Of a stretch of 64,000 nt of DNA, positions 22,401 through 37,400 are shown in pieces (positions within the stretch are counted from its first letter, which is position 1; each line of letters begins with the position of its first letter). The position numbers and the translations under genes are program-made. Below the pieces are notes generated by a model, which saw nothing but the letters and a program-made list of their open reading frames with translations, was not told where the DNA came from and ran no database searches. This stretch comes from Apoderus coryli (lineage: Eukaryota; Arthropoda; Insecta; Coleoptera; Attelabidae), in contig OU452204.1 of NCBI GenBank assembly GCA_911728435.2, positions 2,232,001 through 2,296,000 on the forward strand. The letters run 5' to 3'.

Positions 22401-25400
22401 GTTCTTATGCCATATATAGAAGTAAAAAGAAAGTAATGATTTTTTGTTAATTTTTGGAGCAATCTGTAATGAATGAAAGGAGATATTATTCGATAATTGA
22501 TCTTTTCTGAGCAATTTGGCTTTTTATTCACTCTGAAAACTCACCTACTAAGGATGTTACAGGTTTTGTTAAAAAGGTGTATTGCTTGGATACCATTCAA
22601 AATTAAAGATTTTATTCTTGAGTTAACCGTATAAATTTATTATTATAAAGAGTACCATAACAAAATTGGTTAAAAATACAAATTAATGGCGCATTTTGAC
22701 AGTTTAAAGCATTATTTAGTATTCAACTTGAATTACATAATTATTTTGTACTTCTGGGTCTTCCCCCCCTGGTCTTATGATTGCTGGCATTCTTCTTCCC
22801 ATACCTCATCAGGTTATCAATAAATTCCTGAGGCAAATTCTCCCAGAACTCAATGAATGCCATTCTAACCTCTTCTAAGCCTTGGACATCCGGAATTCTT
22901 GATCGTAAACTTTTGCCAAGTATGCCCCAGACATATTGAATCGGATTCATGTCCAGAGAACACTATATTAAAAATTAATTTAAATGGCATCTAAGCAATA
23001 TCGTCGTCCCCATGGGATCCCCATAAAATGCGTGACAATATCCAGTTTTTTAACAAAACCTTGTAACTTCCAATAAGTGAGTTTTCAGAGTGAATAAACC
23101 AAATTGCTCAGAAAAGATCAATTTTTAATTTGCCATTATCGAATACTTTCTACTTTCATTGGTTCACTCCACAGATTGCTCAAAAAATTAACAAAAAACC
23201 ATTACTGTCTGTTTAGCTCTATATATGACATCAGAACCAATTGCTTAAAATCAACTATAGGTCAACTATTTGTCCAAGAACAAGCCACTTTTCTAAAAAA
23301 AATTTATCCCAATATGTTACAGGGTTTAAGAGAAAATCTATGTTAAACTAAGAGTAAAATTTGACCGTTCGGCAAATTTTGACGGTGTGTGTATTATCCA
23401 CATTGTTGAAGTCAAGTCAGCGCTTAGACCACTTTGATGATGTTTAATTCTTAAAAGTATCTTAAAAAAACTTGATAGCATGATTGATTTTCTGCTAATA
23501 TCCTTTTCTCATAGTTTTAAAGCGTGTTGTAATAAGAACGTCGGTTTTCAATTGCGCGTCATTTGTAGTTTCATGATTAAAAAAAATGGCTGTTCGTTAG
23601 TAGACAGCAGGAGGTTAAGTTAAATAGAGCGCTAGTGTTCACAACGAATTCTCATTATGAAATATTAGTATCATAGTGGTAAATGTTTTGCAGCCACAGT
23701 TCGTAAAATTCGTAAAATTATGGGCCATCGGAATGCTTTAAATTAAGCCACTGTGAGAAGATTAATGACAAGTTTGAGCAAACTTTGTCTGTTAATGACC
23801 TGAAAACAGAAAAACGCGTGCGTCTTGGTTGTTTGACTAAAAATATTACAGCAGTGCGTGCAAATGTTAAGTAAAGCCCAACCACATGAATTCGGCATAG
23901 AGCTCAGGAAATTGGTGTATCCACAACTATTATGCATTACCTGGTCGTAGAATTGGCCGCCCAGATTTTGCGATTTAATGCCTTTGGATCTTTTTCTGTG
24001 GGGTTATTTAAAAAAGTCACAAGTTTATGTGAAAAACTCAACGATTAATGCATTAAAAAACAAAATCAACGCTGTATCACTGAAATACCGCAAAATTTAT
24101 GCGCAACAGTCATATTTTCATGAAAACCCACCGGCGGTCATTTGTCCGATGTCTTATTCTATTCATAACATCATAATGTGTAGTTATTATTCAATAAATG
24201 CTACGTATGCCACAAATATACAATGAGTCTGAGATAAAAATGGGATAGCATGGGAATCTTATAAAGGAGTTATACAATCGGTTAATTTAGAGAAACGTTG
24301 TACAATTTACACATTTTAAATTGTGTTTTCAAAATTTTCGAGAATTTTTGAAAAAACGATATTTTCGATTTTAGTTTTTGTTTATTTTTGACATTATTTT
24401 GAGATATAAAAAAATTAAAAGCACTTTCTCATTGTTACTTTTTGAGGATAATAAGATAGAGTTTACAAATTTTCACTACGACGTTTCGTTTTTGAAAAAC
24501 CATCATTAACTTGGTTTTTTTAAATACGGCCCTGGATTTTTTATTGTTAAATTTAAAACCATTTTCAATTCAAAAATAGGTGGTGTATCAAACGTAATGG
24601 TTTAAATAAGTTTTCAGTGTTTTAGCTGTCATTTAAAATTATTCAAGAAAAATCGCCATAGTTTGGCATTTATTTTGCTTAAAAGATTCATCTGAGAAAG
24701 GCGTTTTTTTAATAACTTCAAAAAGCACAAAAATTTCAACTAAATTTAAAAAACCGCGTACAGATTAAAATGTTGTACTGTGACAAAAATAAATTTGCAA
24801 ATAATAATAAATAATTGTGAGCAATGACGGAAAAATGTTTTTGCAAAACCTACTGCTCTGCATTCAGTCAGCTAAGTGCCAAACTATGGCGATTTTCCTT
24901 GAATAATTTTAAATAACGGCTAAAAACACCGAAAATTTGTTTAAAACATTACATGTTGTGGATTGAAAATGGCTTTAAATTTACAATAAAAAAATCCAGG
25001 GCCGTATTGAAAAAAAAAACAAGTTGATGATGGTTTTTCAAAAACGAAACGTCGTAGTGAATATTTGTAAACGATATCTTTTTGTATACATTGTAACTCG
25101 TACCGTTTCCAAGATTCCAATGCTATCACATTCTTATCTTGGACACAGTGTATATGGTTTATTTAACACTTCAAACCAGCGTTCTTATTGGAACACCATT
25201 ACATTTTCGCTATTATATTGATTTGTTTGTATTGTATTTTTGCTACTGTCACCTTCAGATAATTACTTTTGTAAATTTATTATTATTATTTGTATTTAAT
25301 ATATAATATTATATTCATAGCAATTTGTCTTGTAATTGGGTTGTCACCTGTTAGACAATAAAGAGTTATTATTATTATTATATTATTATTATTTAGTGTT

Positions 25401-28400
25401 CTTTAATTTTATATCTGTAAACTGGAAATACTATGTATATTACTGTATATTACTATTACTTTTTCTTTTGTCTTAGGCTTAGTACAATATCTACAATTCA
25501 GGTACCAACGTGGCGCACTTTATCGATTAAAGGCGTTAGGTGAACGCCATAAAATGGACATAACCATTGAGGGATTCCATTCGTGGATGTGGCGTGGATT
25601 GAGTTTTCTACTGCCGTTCCTGTTTGGAGGTTATTTTTTTCAATTATACAATGTGTATTCATTGTACAAAATTGGCTTTCATGAAGCGGCAACCTGGCAC
25701 GTAAGTTGAATCTGTAAATTTTTTTATTGAAAAAGTCTCCTTAAAGACCACCAACTGGATGTAACTTTTAACACTCTGTAACTTGAAAACCAAGCCTTTT
25801 CAGAAATATATAATTATATATGACCTTTTTTCATATTTTTGAGTTCTACCTCCTGCTCAATTTTAGCAGATGCAATTCGGTACACCCTGTATATAATTTT
25901 ATAATGATAGACCAAGGACTAATTTATTAATGAAGTTACCAAACTACACAATTTGTCAGACTCTCTTATTGTACAGGGTTATTCACGATTTATGGCGCGG
26001 AATATTGTGGACAAACTACGTGAGTTTCAAAAAGTTTCATTTGTTGGACGCGTGGGCATCTACTATGGGTACTTTTTTAAATTGGTTTAGTATTATACAG
26101 GGTGTCCCAAATAGCCTAAAACTATCAAAGTTATGCTTTTTTAAATGGAATGCCCTGTATATTATTGCACTTTTAGATCCTCTGATCAAATTAAGTGTCT
26201 GTTTCATTAAGGTTTATAATACCTAAACCTTAAGGTTTTTTAAATAAATTGAATTTTCTCAAAATCTAGCCTCATTTTCATCTTTCAAATACTTAGGAAC
26301 TATTAAAGTCATCTTGACGAAATGAACACTAAAGTGTAAAAATAGATCATATTTGATATTCCATTTGCAATAAACTTGCAAACTTATACAGGGTGTCCAA
26401 AAATTAAATCTACTCAAATAAGAACTTTAAGTTGCTATAACTTCATTAATGTAAATGGAACGTCATATCTCTGAGCTTACCTATCAATGTACTTACTAAT
26501 TACCTGTCGAATGGTATTAGGGTGTACTATAGCTAAGTCTGCGCGTTTTGGAAGAAAACTCCAAATAATTGTTTTGTACACCATTTGGTGTTTTTTAAAT
26601 AAACGTTTTAACATATCTTAGTAGGCTATGGAATCAGAAATGTCAAATGATCTACAATTATTATAAAAGTCATTATGAATTATTCTTAATTATGCATAAA
26701 CAGCATTAATGGAAATAAAATAGCACTGATAAATCTCTACCAAAATATTCATAACATGTGTTCGAAATGTTGACCGTCCATTTCCAGAAACTTCGATATT
26801 CTTTTTTGAAAACTACGGCTCACTCTCGTCAACATTTGTGGGGTAACAGTTTGAAATGCATTTCTTATGCGTATTTTCATATCGTGTGGTGTTGTTGGAG
26901 GCGTCTTGTAGACAATTCCTTTCACGTATCCCCATAAAAAGAAATCCGGAGGAGTTAAATCGGGAGATCTGGGAGGCCAATTTTTAAATCCATCTCTTCC
27001 AATCCACCTGTTTTGAAAATTGGTATCCAAAAATTGCCGACCCTCGTGATGATAATGAGGCGGAGCTCCATCTAATTGAAACCACATGGTTTTTCTCCTG
27101 TTTAAAGGAATTTCTTCTAATACTACAGGAAGTTGGTGTAGAAGAAAATCGAGAAACATCATACCATTTAAAGATCCCTCAAAAAAATAGGGTCCTATTA
27201 AATATGGGCCGAATGTTCAACCCCACACATTAATGGACCACCTATTTTGATTGCTGATGATTCTGTATTCATGGGGATTCGAGTCAGAATAATAATGGTA
27301 GTTGTGTCTGTTTACGAGGCTATTGTTGTGAAATGTACATTCGTCATTAAATAACACATTATCAAAAAATGTTTCATTTGCTGCCACTTTATCTAACATC
27401 CACATGCAAAATTCAATTCTATTGTCAAAATCATTTCCATAAAGCTCTTGACAAAGCTGAATTTTATAAGCATGAAATCTATGTTTTTTAAGCACTCGTG
27501 AAATACTTGCCTGGTGTTTTCGGATATGTGATTTTGACTAATATTCGGATTTTCGATAACTGAACCAACTATAGCAAAAATAGTTTCTTCATTTTCGGTG
27601 ACAGGTTTTCTTTTCACGTATTTCTTGTAGCTAACACTTCCAGTTTCCTTAAACTGATTTAATAGTCTCTCAAAAGCAGCTGGTCTTGGATGATTTCGTA
27701 TGGGAAACCTTTCAGCATAAACTCGAGAAGCCAATAAAGAATTTTGATGACATTCTCCAAGGATCAATATCATATCAATACGTTCTTCTTTTGAATAAAT
27801 AATCTTCATTTTAACAAAACAACACAAAAACTAACAATGGTACATCAATAATAACACTAGTAAAGCATGAACAGTAAATTAAATTGACAGATAAAATAAT
27901 TTATTTGACATTTCTGATTCCATAGGCGACTAGATACATTAAAACATTTATTTAAAAATACCAAATGGTGTAGAAATCAATTATTTGGCGTTTTCTGCCA
28001 AAACCCACAGACTTAGCTATAGTACACCCTAATATCATTCGACAGCTAATTAGTAAGTACATTGCTAGGTAAGTTCAGAAATATGACGTTCCATTTACAT
28101 TAATGAAGTTATAGCAACTTAAAGTTCTTATTTGAGTAGTTTTAATTTTTGGACACCCTGTATAAGATTGCAAGTTTATTGCAAATGGAATATCAAATAT
28201 GATCTATTTTTACACTTTAGTGTTCATTTCGTCAACATGACTTTAATAGTTCCTAAGTATTTGAAAGATGAAAATGAGGCTAGATTTTGAGAAAATTCAA
28301 TTTATTTAAAGAACCTTAAGGTTTAGGTATTATAAACCTTGATGAGACAGATACTTAATTTGATCAGAGGATCTAAAAGTGCAATAATATACCGGGCATT

Positions 28401-31400
28401 CCATTTAAAAAACATAACTTTGATACTTTTAGGTTATTTGGGACACCCTGTATAATACTAAATCAATTTTAAAAAGTAGCCATAGTAGATGCCCACATGT
28501 CCAACAAATGAAACTTTTTAAAAGTCACGTAGTTTGTCCACAATATTCCGCGCCATAAATCGTGAATAACCCTGTATAGGTGTGGTAGGTGATATATCCT
28601 CCATTTTGGTATCGGGAACATGAAAGTCTGATTTTTCATAAATTATTCCATAAAGCAATAAAGTATAGGCCATTCCTTTTATTATAACATAACACATAAC
28701 TTTGTTCCTCATTTATGCACTCTTCGTATATTTGAACATATTTTTGTGATGTGGCTTTATAATGAACCTACATATCCAGTGTCGTCGTAAATCTCCATGT
28801 CGTCAATGGTGACTGTCTAGACTCTACTTGACCGTGTTCATTCCACTCACCCTACCTAATTGAGTAATATCTTTGGGTTTATAGATTTAATAACTTAAAA
28901 ATTAATACATACAATTTTATTATAATAACCAAATTGTATTAAAGAAACAATACTTCTGGATCAATCCCGCCTCAAATTAACACTAGTTAACGTGAACGCG
29001 GTTAAACTGAAACTTAGTTTAACTGTTGCTCCGAAGAAGCTAACAGGATGATCACAGCGAAACCAGGTAGTGTAAATTTGACACAGGGTTTATCCAAAAG
29101 TATTCTTTCTATAAGTTTTTGCTGCCTGTGGTAGTTTTTCTATGTTATTTTCTTCTGATTTAAAAAAGCTATACTATTACATGTGCATTGTTGTACAGTT
29201 CCATATTTTGTAAACACTTGTATTTTATTGTTTCTAACGGCTACATGTTAGGGATAAAGTTATGTGAACCGGTAAATTTAGGATTACCTCGGTAATTTTA
29301 GTATTACGAACGACTCATGGGAAAAGTAAGTCTGATGTAAAAATGAGAAAATACACTGACAGGATATCTTAACAATGATCACGGTATAAAATTTTGAAAA
29401 ATGTCTAAAATATTACAAAATAGAATATAAATCCATTAGAAAAGAATGGAAAAGCTGCTATGACGTTTAGAGTTACAAAGATTTCCAGCAGCAACATTAG
29501 TCATGCACAACTTACACTTTTTATAACCCGTATAACTGAAGAATAGGCCCATGTTTTTTGAATACTGTGACAGCCTATTGGGTCCTGAGTGGTTGATAGG
29601 CAATGCGAGAGGAGTACAAACGAACAACGAAAAGCAGTCATTTGCAAACTGTTATATTATGCTACATGCATTATTTATAATCCTACGTCATTTTTTTTTC
29701 TTATAGAAATCAACATTTAAATTTTTAGTTTCTTTATGTGTGTTTAGGTGCCAGTATTGTGCCTATTGTTTTTGGGTTTATTTTTTGGAAACACGTTGAC
29801 GACATTAATGGTAATTCCAACTAAAATTCAAGAAAAAGTTAAATTACAGTATAGATTGATGAGTCAGAGTTTGAGCAATCAGTTGCTGAATAGAGAGGTG
29901 AGATAGTTTTGTTTTTATGTTCATTATAGTACTTGGTGGTTTTGCTATTCATTTTGGAATTAACATTTGAGATACATTTTATTTTTTGAAGTAATCTATT
30001 ATGTCGGGGAGCGGGATGTATTTGTAAATCAAAGACGTCGGCTCCACAAAATATCTTTATATACATGCTTAAATCAGCCAAACATGTTTCGGAACTATAG
30101 TTCCATCTTCAGTGGCATTAAATCTTACATAGAAATCTTACTACTTTTTTTAAGTTTTAACATGGATTCAAACATGTATACATACACATTGCGATTTTTT
30201 TTTTTATTTGAAGACATTTTGTGGAGCAGACACCATTGACTTACAAATTATGATTAGTTTTATATGGAGGAAATATTAGTTTAAATTATTATTAGTTTTG
30301 TTTCAATTATTGTTATATGTTGTCACAGGTATGTATATACAGGTTGAACTATCACTCAGTACAATAATTTTAACTAGAGGTAGAGAAAAATAAGATTTAA
30401 CAGAATCGCCTTTCAACAAATTTCCAACATTTTTATTAAATCATATTAAACTCCCTTTTTACGACGCCTATGAACGCCTGCCCAACTGAAGTTTAAATTA
30501 GACATTAGCTTAAAGGTTATGATACAGCGCCATGTTGCCAAGTGTATCGATTTACCGAGCATTTAAAGTAAAAAATTTATTTAGAAATTGTAGATGATTA
30601 TGTGACTTCAATCATGCAAAATATTAAATATTATGTGGATAGGTCTAACATGCCATAGAATGATTTTTGAAGTTCCTGGGGACCGCTTGATTTACCTCGT
30701 CCACTCTTCTTGTTCAATGTCAGGTACTCAGCCCGACGATCACAAGGTGGATGCCATCCGTTAGGAAAACCCCAAAGGGCAACAAAAAACACACAAATGC
30801 AAATAACACTAGCACTTCAAGCACTACAACAGCAAATGTTCAAAGAGGCCACCGTTAACTTCACCACACTTGTTTATGCGCTTAATGACTGAACTACTTC
30901 TAGTGCCTGTACCTTTTGTATGTGATACGGTTGAAACCCGTTCTCCTTCAGAATCCTCCTTGTTCTGAGATATTCCCAATCTTTTTGCAATCTCCGTAGT
31001 ACTTATGGAGGGTTCCTTCTCTATTAAATTTAGTACAGTCACTACATGTTCTAAATTATTTTGTCCCCTTGTCCACCCGTTTGAGATTGCAATGTACCAG
31101 TATCTCACAAACGTTGTACTTACAACATTTACAAATGTGCGAGGATTAGATTAGGCATGTCTTTCCTAGTTGGAAAACGTCTCCGGTATTCCACTGCCGC
31201 CTGATTTGCTCTTTCTTTGCTTTTCCCATATAATATTATTACCATGTCTGTTAATTCCGCGTTTTTCAATAATTCAATCCAATTTTCAAACATTCACAAA
31301 TCAATAAAATAATATAATAATCCGACGTCAAAAACGCGATGACAAAGGTAACATCGCCATATCGATATTATCAAAATATCGATATATCGGAATAAAAAAT

Positions 31401-34400
31401 ATCCATAGTCACATCGACAATTTACGCCTCATTATAACGATTTATTACCTTAAAATTTAAAGAGTATATTGCCGATAATTTCGTTTAGCAGATATATCAA
31501 TATATTTCATTGGATATACCGCTGGGCTTTGCCAACGATGGTGCCAATGTATCGATTTACCGAGCATTTAAAGTAAAAAATTTATTTAGAAATTGTAGAT
31601 GATTATGTGACTTCAATCATGCAAAATATTAAATATTATGTAAGCTCCTACCTTGCGGATAGGTCTAACATGCCATAGAATGATTTTTGAACTTCCTGGG
31701 GACCGCTTGATTTACCTCGTCCACTCTTCTTGTTCAATGTCAGGTACTCAGCCCGACGATCACAAGGTGGATGCCATCCGTTAGGAAAACCCCAAAGGGC
31801 AACAAAAAACACACAAATGCAAATAACACTAGCACTTCAAGCACTACAACAGCAAATGTTCAAAGAGGCCACCGTTAACTTCACCACACTTGTTTATGCG
31901 CTTAATGACTGAACTGCTTCTAGTGCCTGTACCTTTTGTATGTGATACGGTTGAAACCCGTTCTCCTTGTTCTGAGATATTCCCAATCTTTTTGCAATCT
32001 CCGTAGTACTTATGGGGGGTTCCTTCTCTATTAAATTTAGTACAGTCACTACATGTTCTAAATTATTTTGTCCCCTTGTCCACCCGTTTGAGATTGCAAT
32101 GTACCAGTATCTCACAAACGTTGTACTTACAACATTTACAAATGTGCGAGGATTAGATTAGGCATGTCTTTCCTATTTGGAAAACGTCTCCGGAATTCCA
32201 CTGCCGCCTGATTTGCTCTTTCTTTGCTTTTCCCATATAATATTATTACCATGTCTGTTAATTCCGCGTTTTTCAATAATTCAATCCAATTTTCAAACAT
32301 TCACGATTCAATAAAGTAATATAATAATTCGACGTCAAAAACGCGATGACAAATGACAAAGGTAACATCGCCATATCGATATGATCAAAATATCGATATA
32401 TCGGAATAAAAAATATCCATAGTCACATCGACAATTTACGCCTCATTATAACGATTTATTACCTTAAAATTTAAAGAGTATATTGCCGATAATTTCGTTT
32501 AGCAGATATATCAATATATTTCATTGGATATACCGCTGGGCTTTGCCAACGATGGTGCCAATGTATCGCATCAAACATCGCTATTTATTAACATTAGTGT
32601 AGTTTCTAGTTATTGTTGTATTTATATTAAAAATATTCCCATTTTATCAGTTGCAAATGTACGATATCGATTGTTCAAATTTCAATAACAAACTCGATCG
32701 ATAGTGACAAAATCTGCATAATAATTATTCGAGAATGCAGGCTTGCCAGATTTGGCCAAAAAAGCGATAGTCAATAGGCGCTAAATATTCTTAGTTAGCT
32801 CTTGGCTTCCAAATCTAATTTACTATTCATCACATCATTAATATTTACGTTATTTCATAATAATGATTATAATATTTCCGACAAAATTTTTGTGTAGTGT
32901 ACGTAGGCAACCCGTTTTATCATATGTGTGTTTTATTCTGCCTAATGTGTAAAGTATCCAATGCGCAATTTCTAACGTCTAATGTAATGTAAAAACAAAC
33001 ATAGTTACGTAAGAAATTAAGTTCAAATTATTTCGTAGCTAATGATAATTTTGACAGTTTCACGCTCCTTTTATAAACAATTTTAAGTGAGGGCGAGAGT
33101 GGTAGGTGATTATGCCACATCAGCCAATCTGATCTGAGAAATTTGTGAGGAATTCTGACACTTGCGAACGTGGTATACACATGCAAAGCGCATGCGGAGG
33201 TCAAGGATTAAAAGTAGCATAATATGGCTAGATGCTCGATACATAAGAATTAATAAGAATAAGTTATTTTCACTCAAAATAAAAAGCGTAATAGGTATGT
33301 GTGTTATAAACTTGGCAACACGTTAGGCTGCTGGTTAACAGATGATTAACGTAAAATTTGTCTGCACAATAGATTACCTAGGTGTCCCGGGAGGTTATTA
33401 ACCTTGGATATTTAATTATGTTTGTGTTTACATTTTCGTCCTTATTGGAATGCACGATTAGAGTAAATTAAAATTAAACCGGCATTTTACATTTTATTCC
33501 CAGATAAGTACCTAAGTAGTAGTTTTACTTATCTGGGTTTTAGTGTGCTTCCGGTAATGTTTAGTTAGTGTGTGTGTGTTCAAAATGCGAAAATATCGTT
33601 TTACAAGTTTGCAAAAACGAAGAAATTATCTACAAGATGGAGTATTCCAGATTAATTGTTATTGATCAAGTATTATAAGACAAAGCCACATAGTTTAATA
33701 TTTCGTTAAATTTAAAATAAACCGGCATCAGCGTTTTTAGTGTATTCAATAAGTATGCGAAAATATCGTTTTAGGAGTTTGTTGTTTGCAAAAAAGTGAT
33801 AGTTCACCCTGTATATACTGAGGCCTAGAAGCCTGCACTAAATTCAATTAAAATTCAGGTAATTAATTTTGGTAAAAATACTGAGACACGTCAAGTATTT
33901 GGAAACAAACGGCATGAGGCAGGGATCAATTCAATTCTTAAAAAATCCATGTAGCGTTGACCTGTTCCGTACCATCAAAAAAATGGGGTCATACGACTCT
34001 CTCCCTCACAACACCGCACATAGGGGTAAATGTCTGATTTAGGCGGACAAAATTATGAATAGCATTTTAGTTAGTATTAAGTAATAAATATAGGTAAATT
34101 ATTGTCAAAAACATACTTCAGAACACAAATACACACAAAAACCTATCTTCCCGATAAATTCCAGGCAGTGCCGTTCGTTCATGTTATGTTTTATTAGCAT
34201 ATTAGATTATTTACTACTACTACTATATATAAACCTATAACAATTATTAAAATATAATGAAATAATTAAGTATGCAATACATATAAGAATAATGATAATA
34301 ATATAATAAAATAAATAATAAAATAAAACTAATTAATCTAATCTAAATTAAAATCCAATTTAACCAATTACCAAATAATAATAAGTAAATAAAATTGAAT

Positions 34401-37400
34401 AAAGTAAAATATACAGAGGCGTGTGTGTAAGGTAAACAGCCTATTGACATTATTATGGTGAATCACATGATTCGTCTTCTTGTTCTGTATCTTCCAAGTC
34501 ATCATTAGATTGATCATCTTCTTCAGGATCAGCAGGAATTAGCATATCTATAGTTTCTCTTGAAAAAGGCGCTGTTCTCTTTTTTGGGATTGGTCGTAAA
34601 CTAGAAACTAGTTCCTCCATGTAAAATTAATTGGGTTGCTCTTAATGCACCTATTTGGTCTTCAATATAATTTCAATAGAATTTGTAATAGCGACAGATT
34701 CTTTTACGAACCGTAAACGTATAGGGCGGCAATATCGTGGCGAGGAAGGTGTAGGATTCTGCCACAATATTTTTTTATTGGAACCACATACTAGCTGAAG
34801 GATCACAAAACTACTTTGAAATATGTTGCAATCTGTATCATCGTTTTGCATTTTTTGCTTAAACTGAGCTTGTTGGGATCCATCGCTACCCCATTTACAT
34901 CTAAGTTGCAAAGAGACGCATTCAACTTCAGTTAAATTCAATAAAGCGTCTTCTAAATACATAAGCAATCGTGTGACGGTATGGTCCAACAGATCCTGTA
35001 GTCTTACTTCGGCACATGTTTCTGTTACTGTTATCGCCTCGTTTGCTGGATAGCATTCACTTTTGGATTTTTGAAGTATACTGTAACTGGGATAAATTTG
35101 TTTGTTTGTACTTCTGATTACCTCGTATTGTCTTCTTGAAAGGTCGGCTTCTACAAACATACACAGAGCCTGCAAAGGTGGCAACCTAATATCCTTACTT
35201 TGTGAAGAGTCTTGATAAGCTCTTTTGTATTTTGCAGCCCGGTCTGGTGAACTTTGGGTTATTTCTTTTAACACATGAGAAGCAGCTCTCTTTCCTGAGG
35301 TATGTAATTGTGATTGAGCTGCGCTTAATAATACTTCGGGGCTTATGCTAGTACGAATTTCTTCGGTTTTCCTCCTTTTGCTTCGGTCGCTTAAATCCTC
35401 AAATGGTTTTGCTGCGCGACCCGATTTTTCGGTAACTTTGGGGATTTGAAATGTTTCTTGTAACCACTTTTCATTGTTTTTTATAAACACATCTCCCGTT
35501 TTATGTGATTTGTTCCATCTTTGTTTAAATTGCGATTTTAAATAGAAATATTCTTTCTTTATGACTTTCGTTTGGTCTTCTGAAAAGTTGTCGTAAGATA
35601 GAATGAAACTTTCCAAATACTCCAGTTTTTTGTCTATATTTGGCAATTCTTGTCGTTGCATTTTCTCATACAACTCTCTCCTAGTAAAGGTGCGGAAGCC
35701 TGAACCACTTGCTGTTTCTAAAACAAAATGGAAAAAGTTTTGTAAGCTGAAGAAATTTAGAAAATTTGACAACGCTGCATACTGTCCATAATAATTAAAT
35801 TAACATTTTAAGGCTCCTGGGATTGTTTGTAAAGGTTAGCAATATGCTACAAACAGAATTTGTCGTAAAACATGAGTTTTAAATATTGTATACTTTATAC
35901 GTGTTCCAACAACTAAGGAATTAAACATTCGCCGTATATTGGATTTTGTGTTATATATGTCAAATAGGCGAGTTTCGGCGGCTAATTTCGGTTAAATTTT
36001 TTAAAAGACACTCTTATTATTACTCTACAATCAAAATTTTTGCAGGGACGAACCCTGATATATGACATAGTACCTTCGATACATCAAAGTAGTAAAAAAA
36101 AAATAATCAAAATTACCTATTATTTTAAATTAACGATTTAATTATCATAGACACGTTATAATAAATTAAAACAAATTCAAATACATAATCTCTTACCTGA
36201 AGTACTCGGATCCATAATTCGCTTTTTTATAGTTCAAGCCGTAACAAAATAGTTTCACTTTGAAATAACACAATTTTATCACTATATAAACACTAACACG
36301 TAGCCCTCACTCAAGGTCTTTATACTGACTGGTGCTAAGGGGCAGGTAATCACCGCAAGCGAGGGAAAGTACTGGTTTTAGATCGGCCAACATTTTAGCT
36401 AGGTAGCCAATGATTTTCATTTACCTGCTACAAATTTTATTACATAGACTTTTGGCCGCCTAAATCAGACATTTACCCCTCTGTGCACCGACCCAAACAG
36501 TAATACACTGTTTATATTGGGTGGAGCTTTCAACATTGGTGGACGATCAGTAGCGATCATTTTGTCTATTCACTATCCCGTTCAGACAGATGGTCGATTC
36601 GTGAGAAAATATTCTACGGGAAAAACGATGATTATAGCAAATATTCATTAAGGTTTCAAAAAAAAAATCTAAGCAACGGGGCGATCTGTGTCATCTTCGT
36701 TTAGCTCATTAATTAACTTTATTTTGTGTGGGTGATATTTCTATTTTTCAAAATTTTTTTAATATATGATTTTCCCATTTCCTAATCTAATGCGCTCCTG
36801 AGTGGGTCTATGAGGATTTTTTCAACGTCAAAGGCTAGGAAGATGTTGTATGTGTCCCATCTCTCTCAATTTTTTTTCACTTTTGCTTACGGCGGTATGA
36901 GATATTTGAATGGCGGGATATTTCTTTGAGATTTTACACGATGCCCGTATCCTATCATTATTAACACATACATTGCCAATTTAACCATTTTGTTTTTGGA
37001 GTATTCACTTTAGTTAATGTAAAAAAAGTGTTGTTTAATAATTATCACCCGTAAAATGACAACTAAGGACAAGAAATGTCAAAGACTTGTCTAACGTATT
37101 TCAATCATTAAACAAAAAATACTATTATTTAATCGAAAATTTCTCGTTAACCTTTCATTTTAGACATACGACATGCTACATAAAATATGCCTAGAATGTA
37201 ATAATATACATGATATTCCAAGAAAAAAATATGTAAGTCTTCATATCTCTTAAATGGGACATCCGTATAAATGGCGTGTCTGTCAAAAATGCGGCATTTG
37301 TTAAATGACTTGATGTGTTATTTTTGCCAAAATTATTTATGTATATAATTTATTCCAGACTTTTGTATTGACTAATTGTATTCTCTGAAAATATAAATAA

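Larger units (their letters stand above)
30543..32562. repeat. Tandem duplication of about 1.0 kb
   Basis: Unit 1 is about 30543-31547 and unit 2 about 31548-32561, joined head to tail; the sequence gccaacgatggtgccaatgt ends both units. Differences are few: a 13-base block present only in unit 1 near 30950, a 14-base insertion in unit 2 near 31641, a tgacaaa duplication in unit 2, and scattered substitutions. This implies a recent event. Each unit carries a transposase fragment pair and two TATCGATA motifs. Inside TMEM120 intron 6. Confidence 0.9.
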
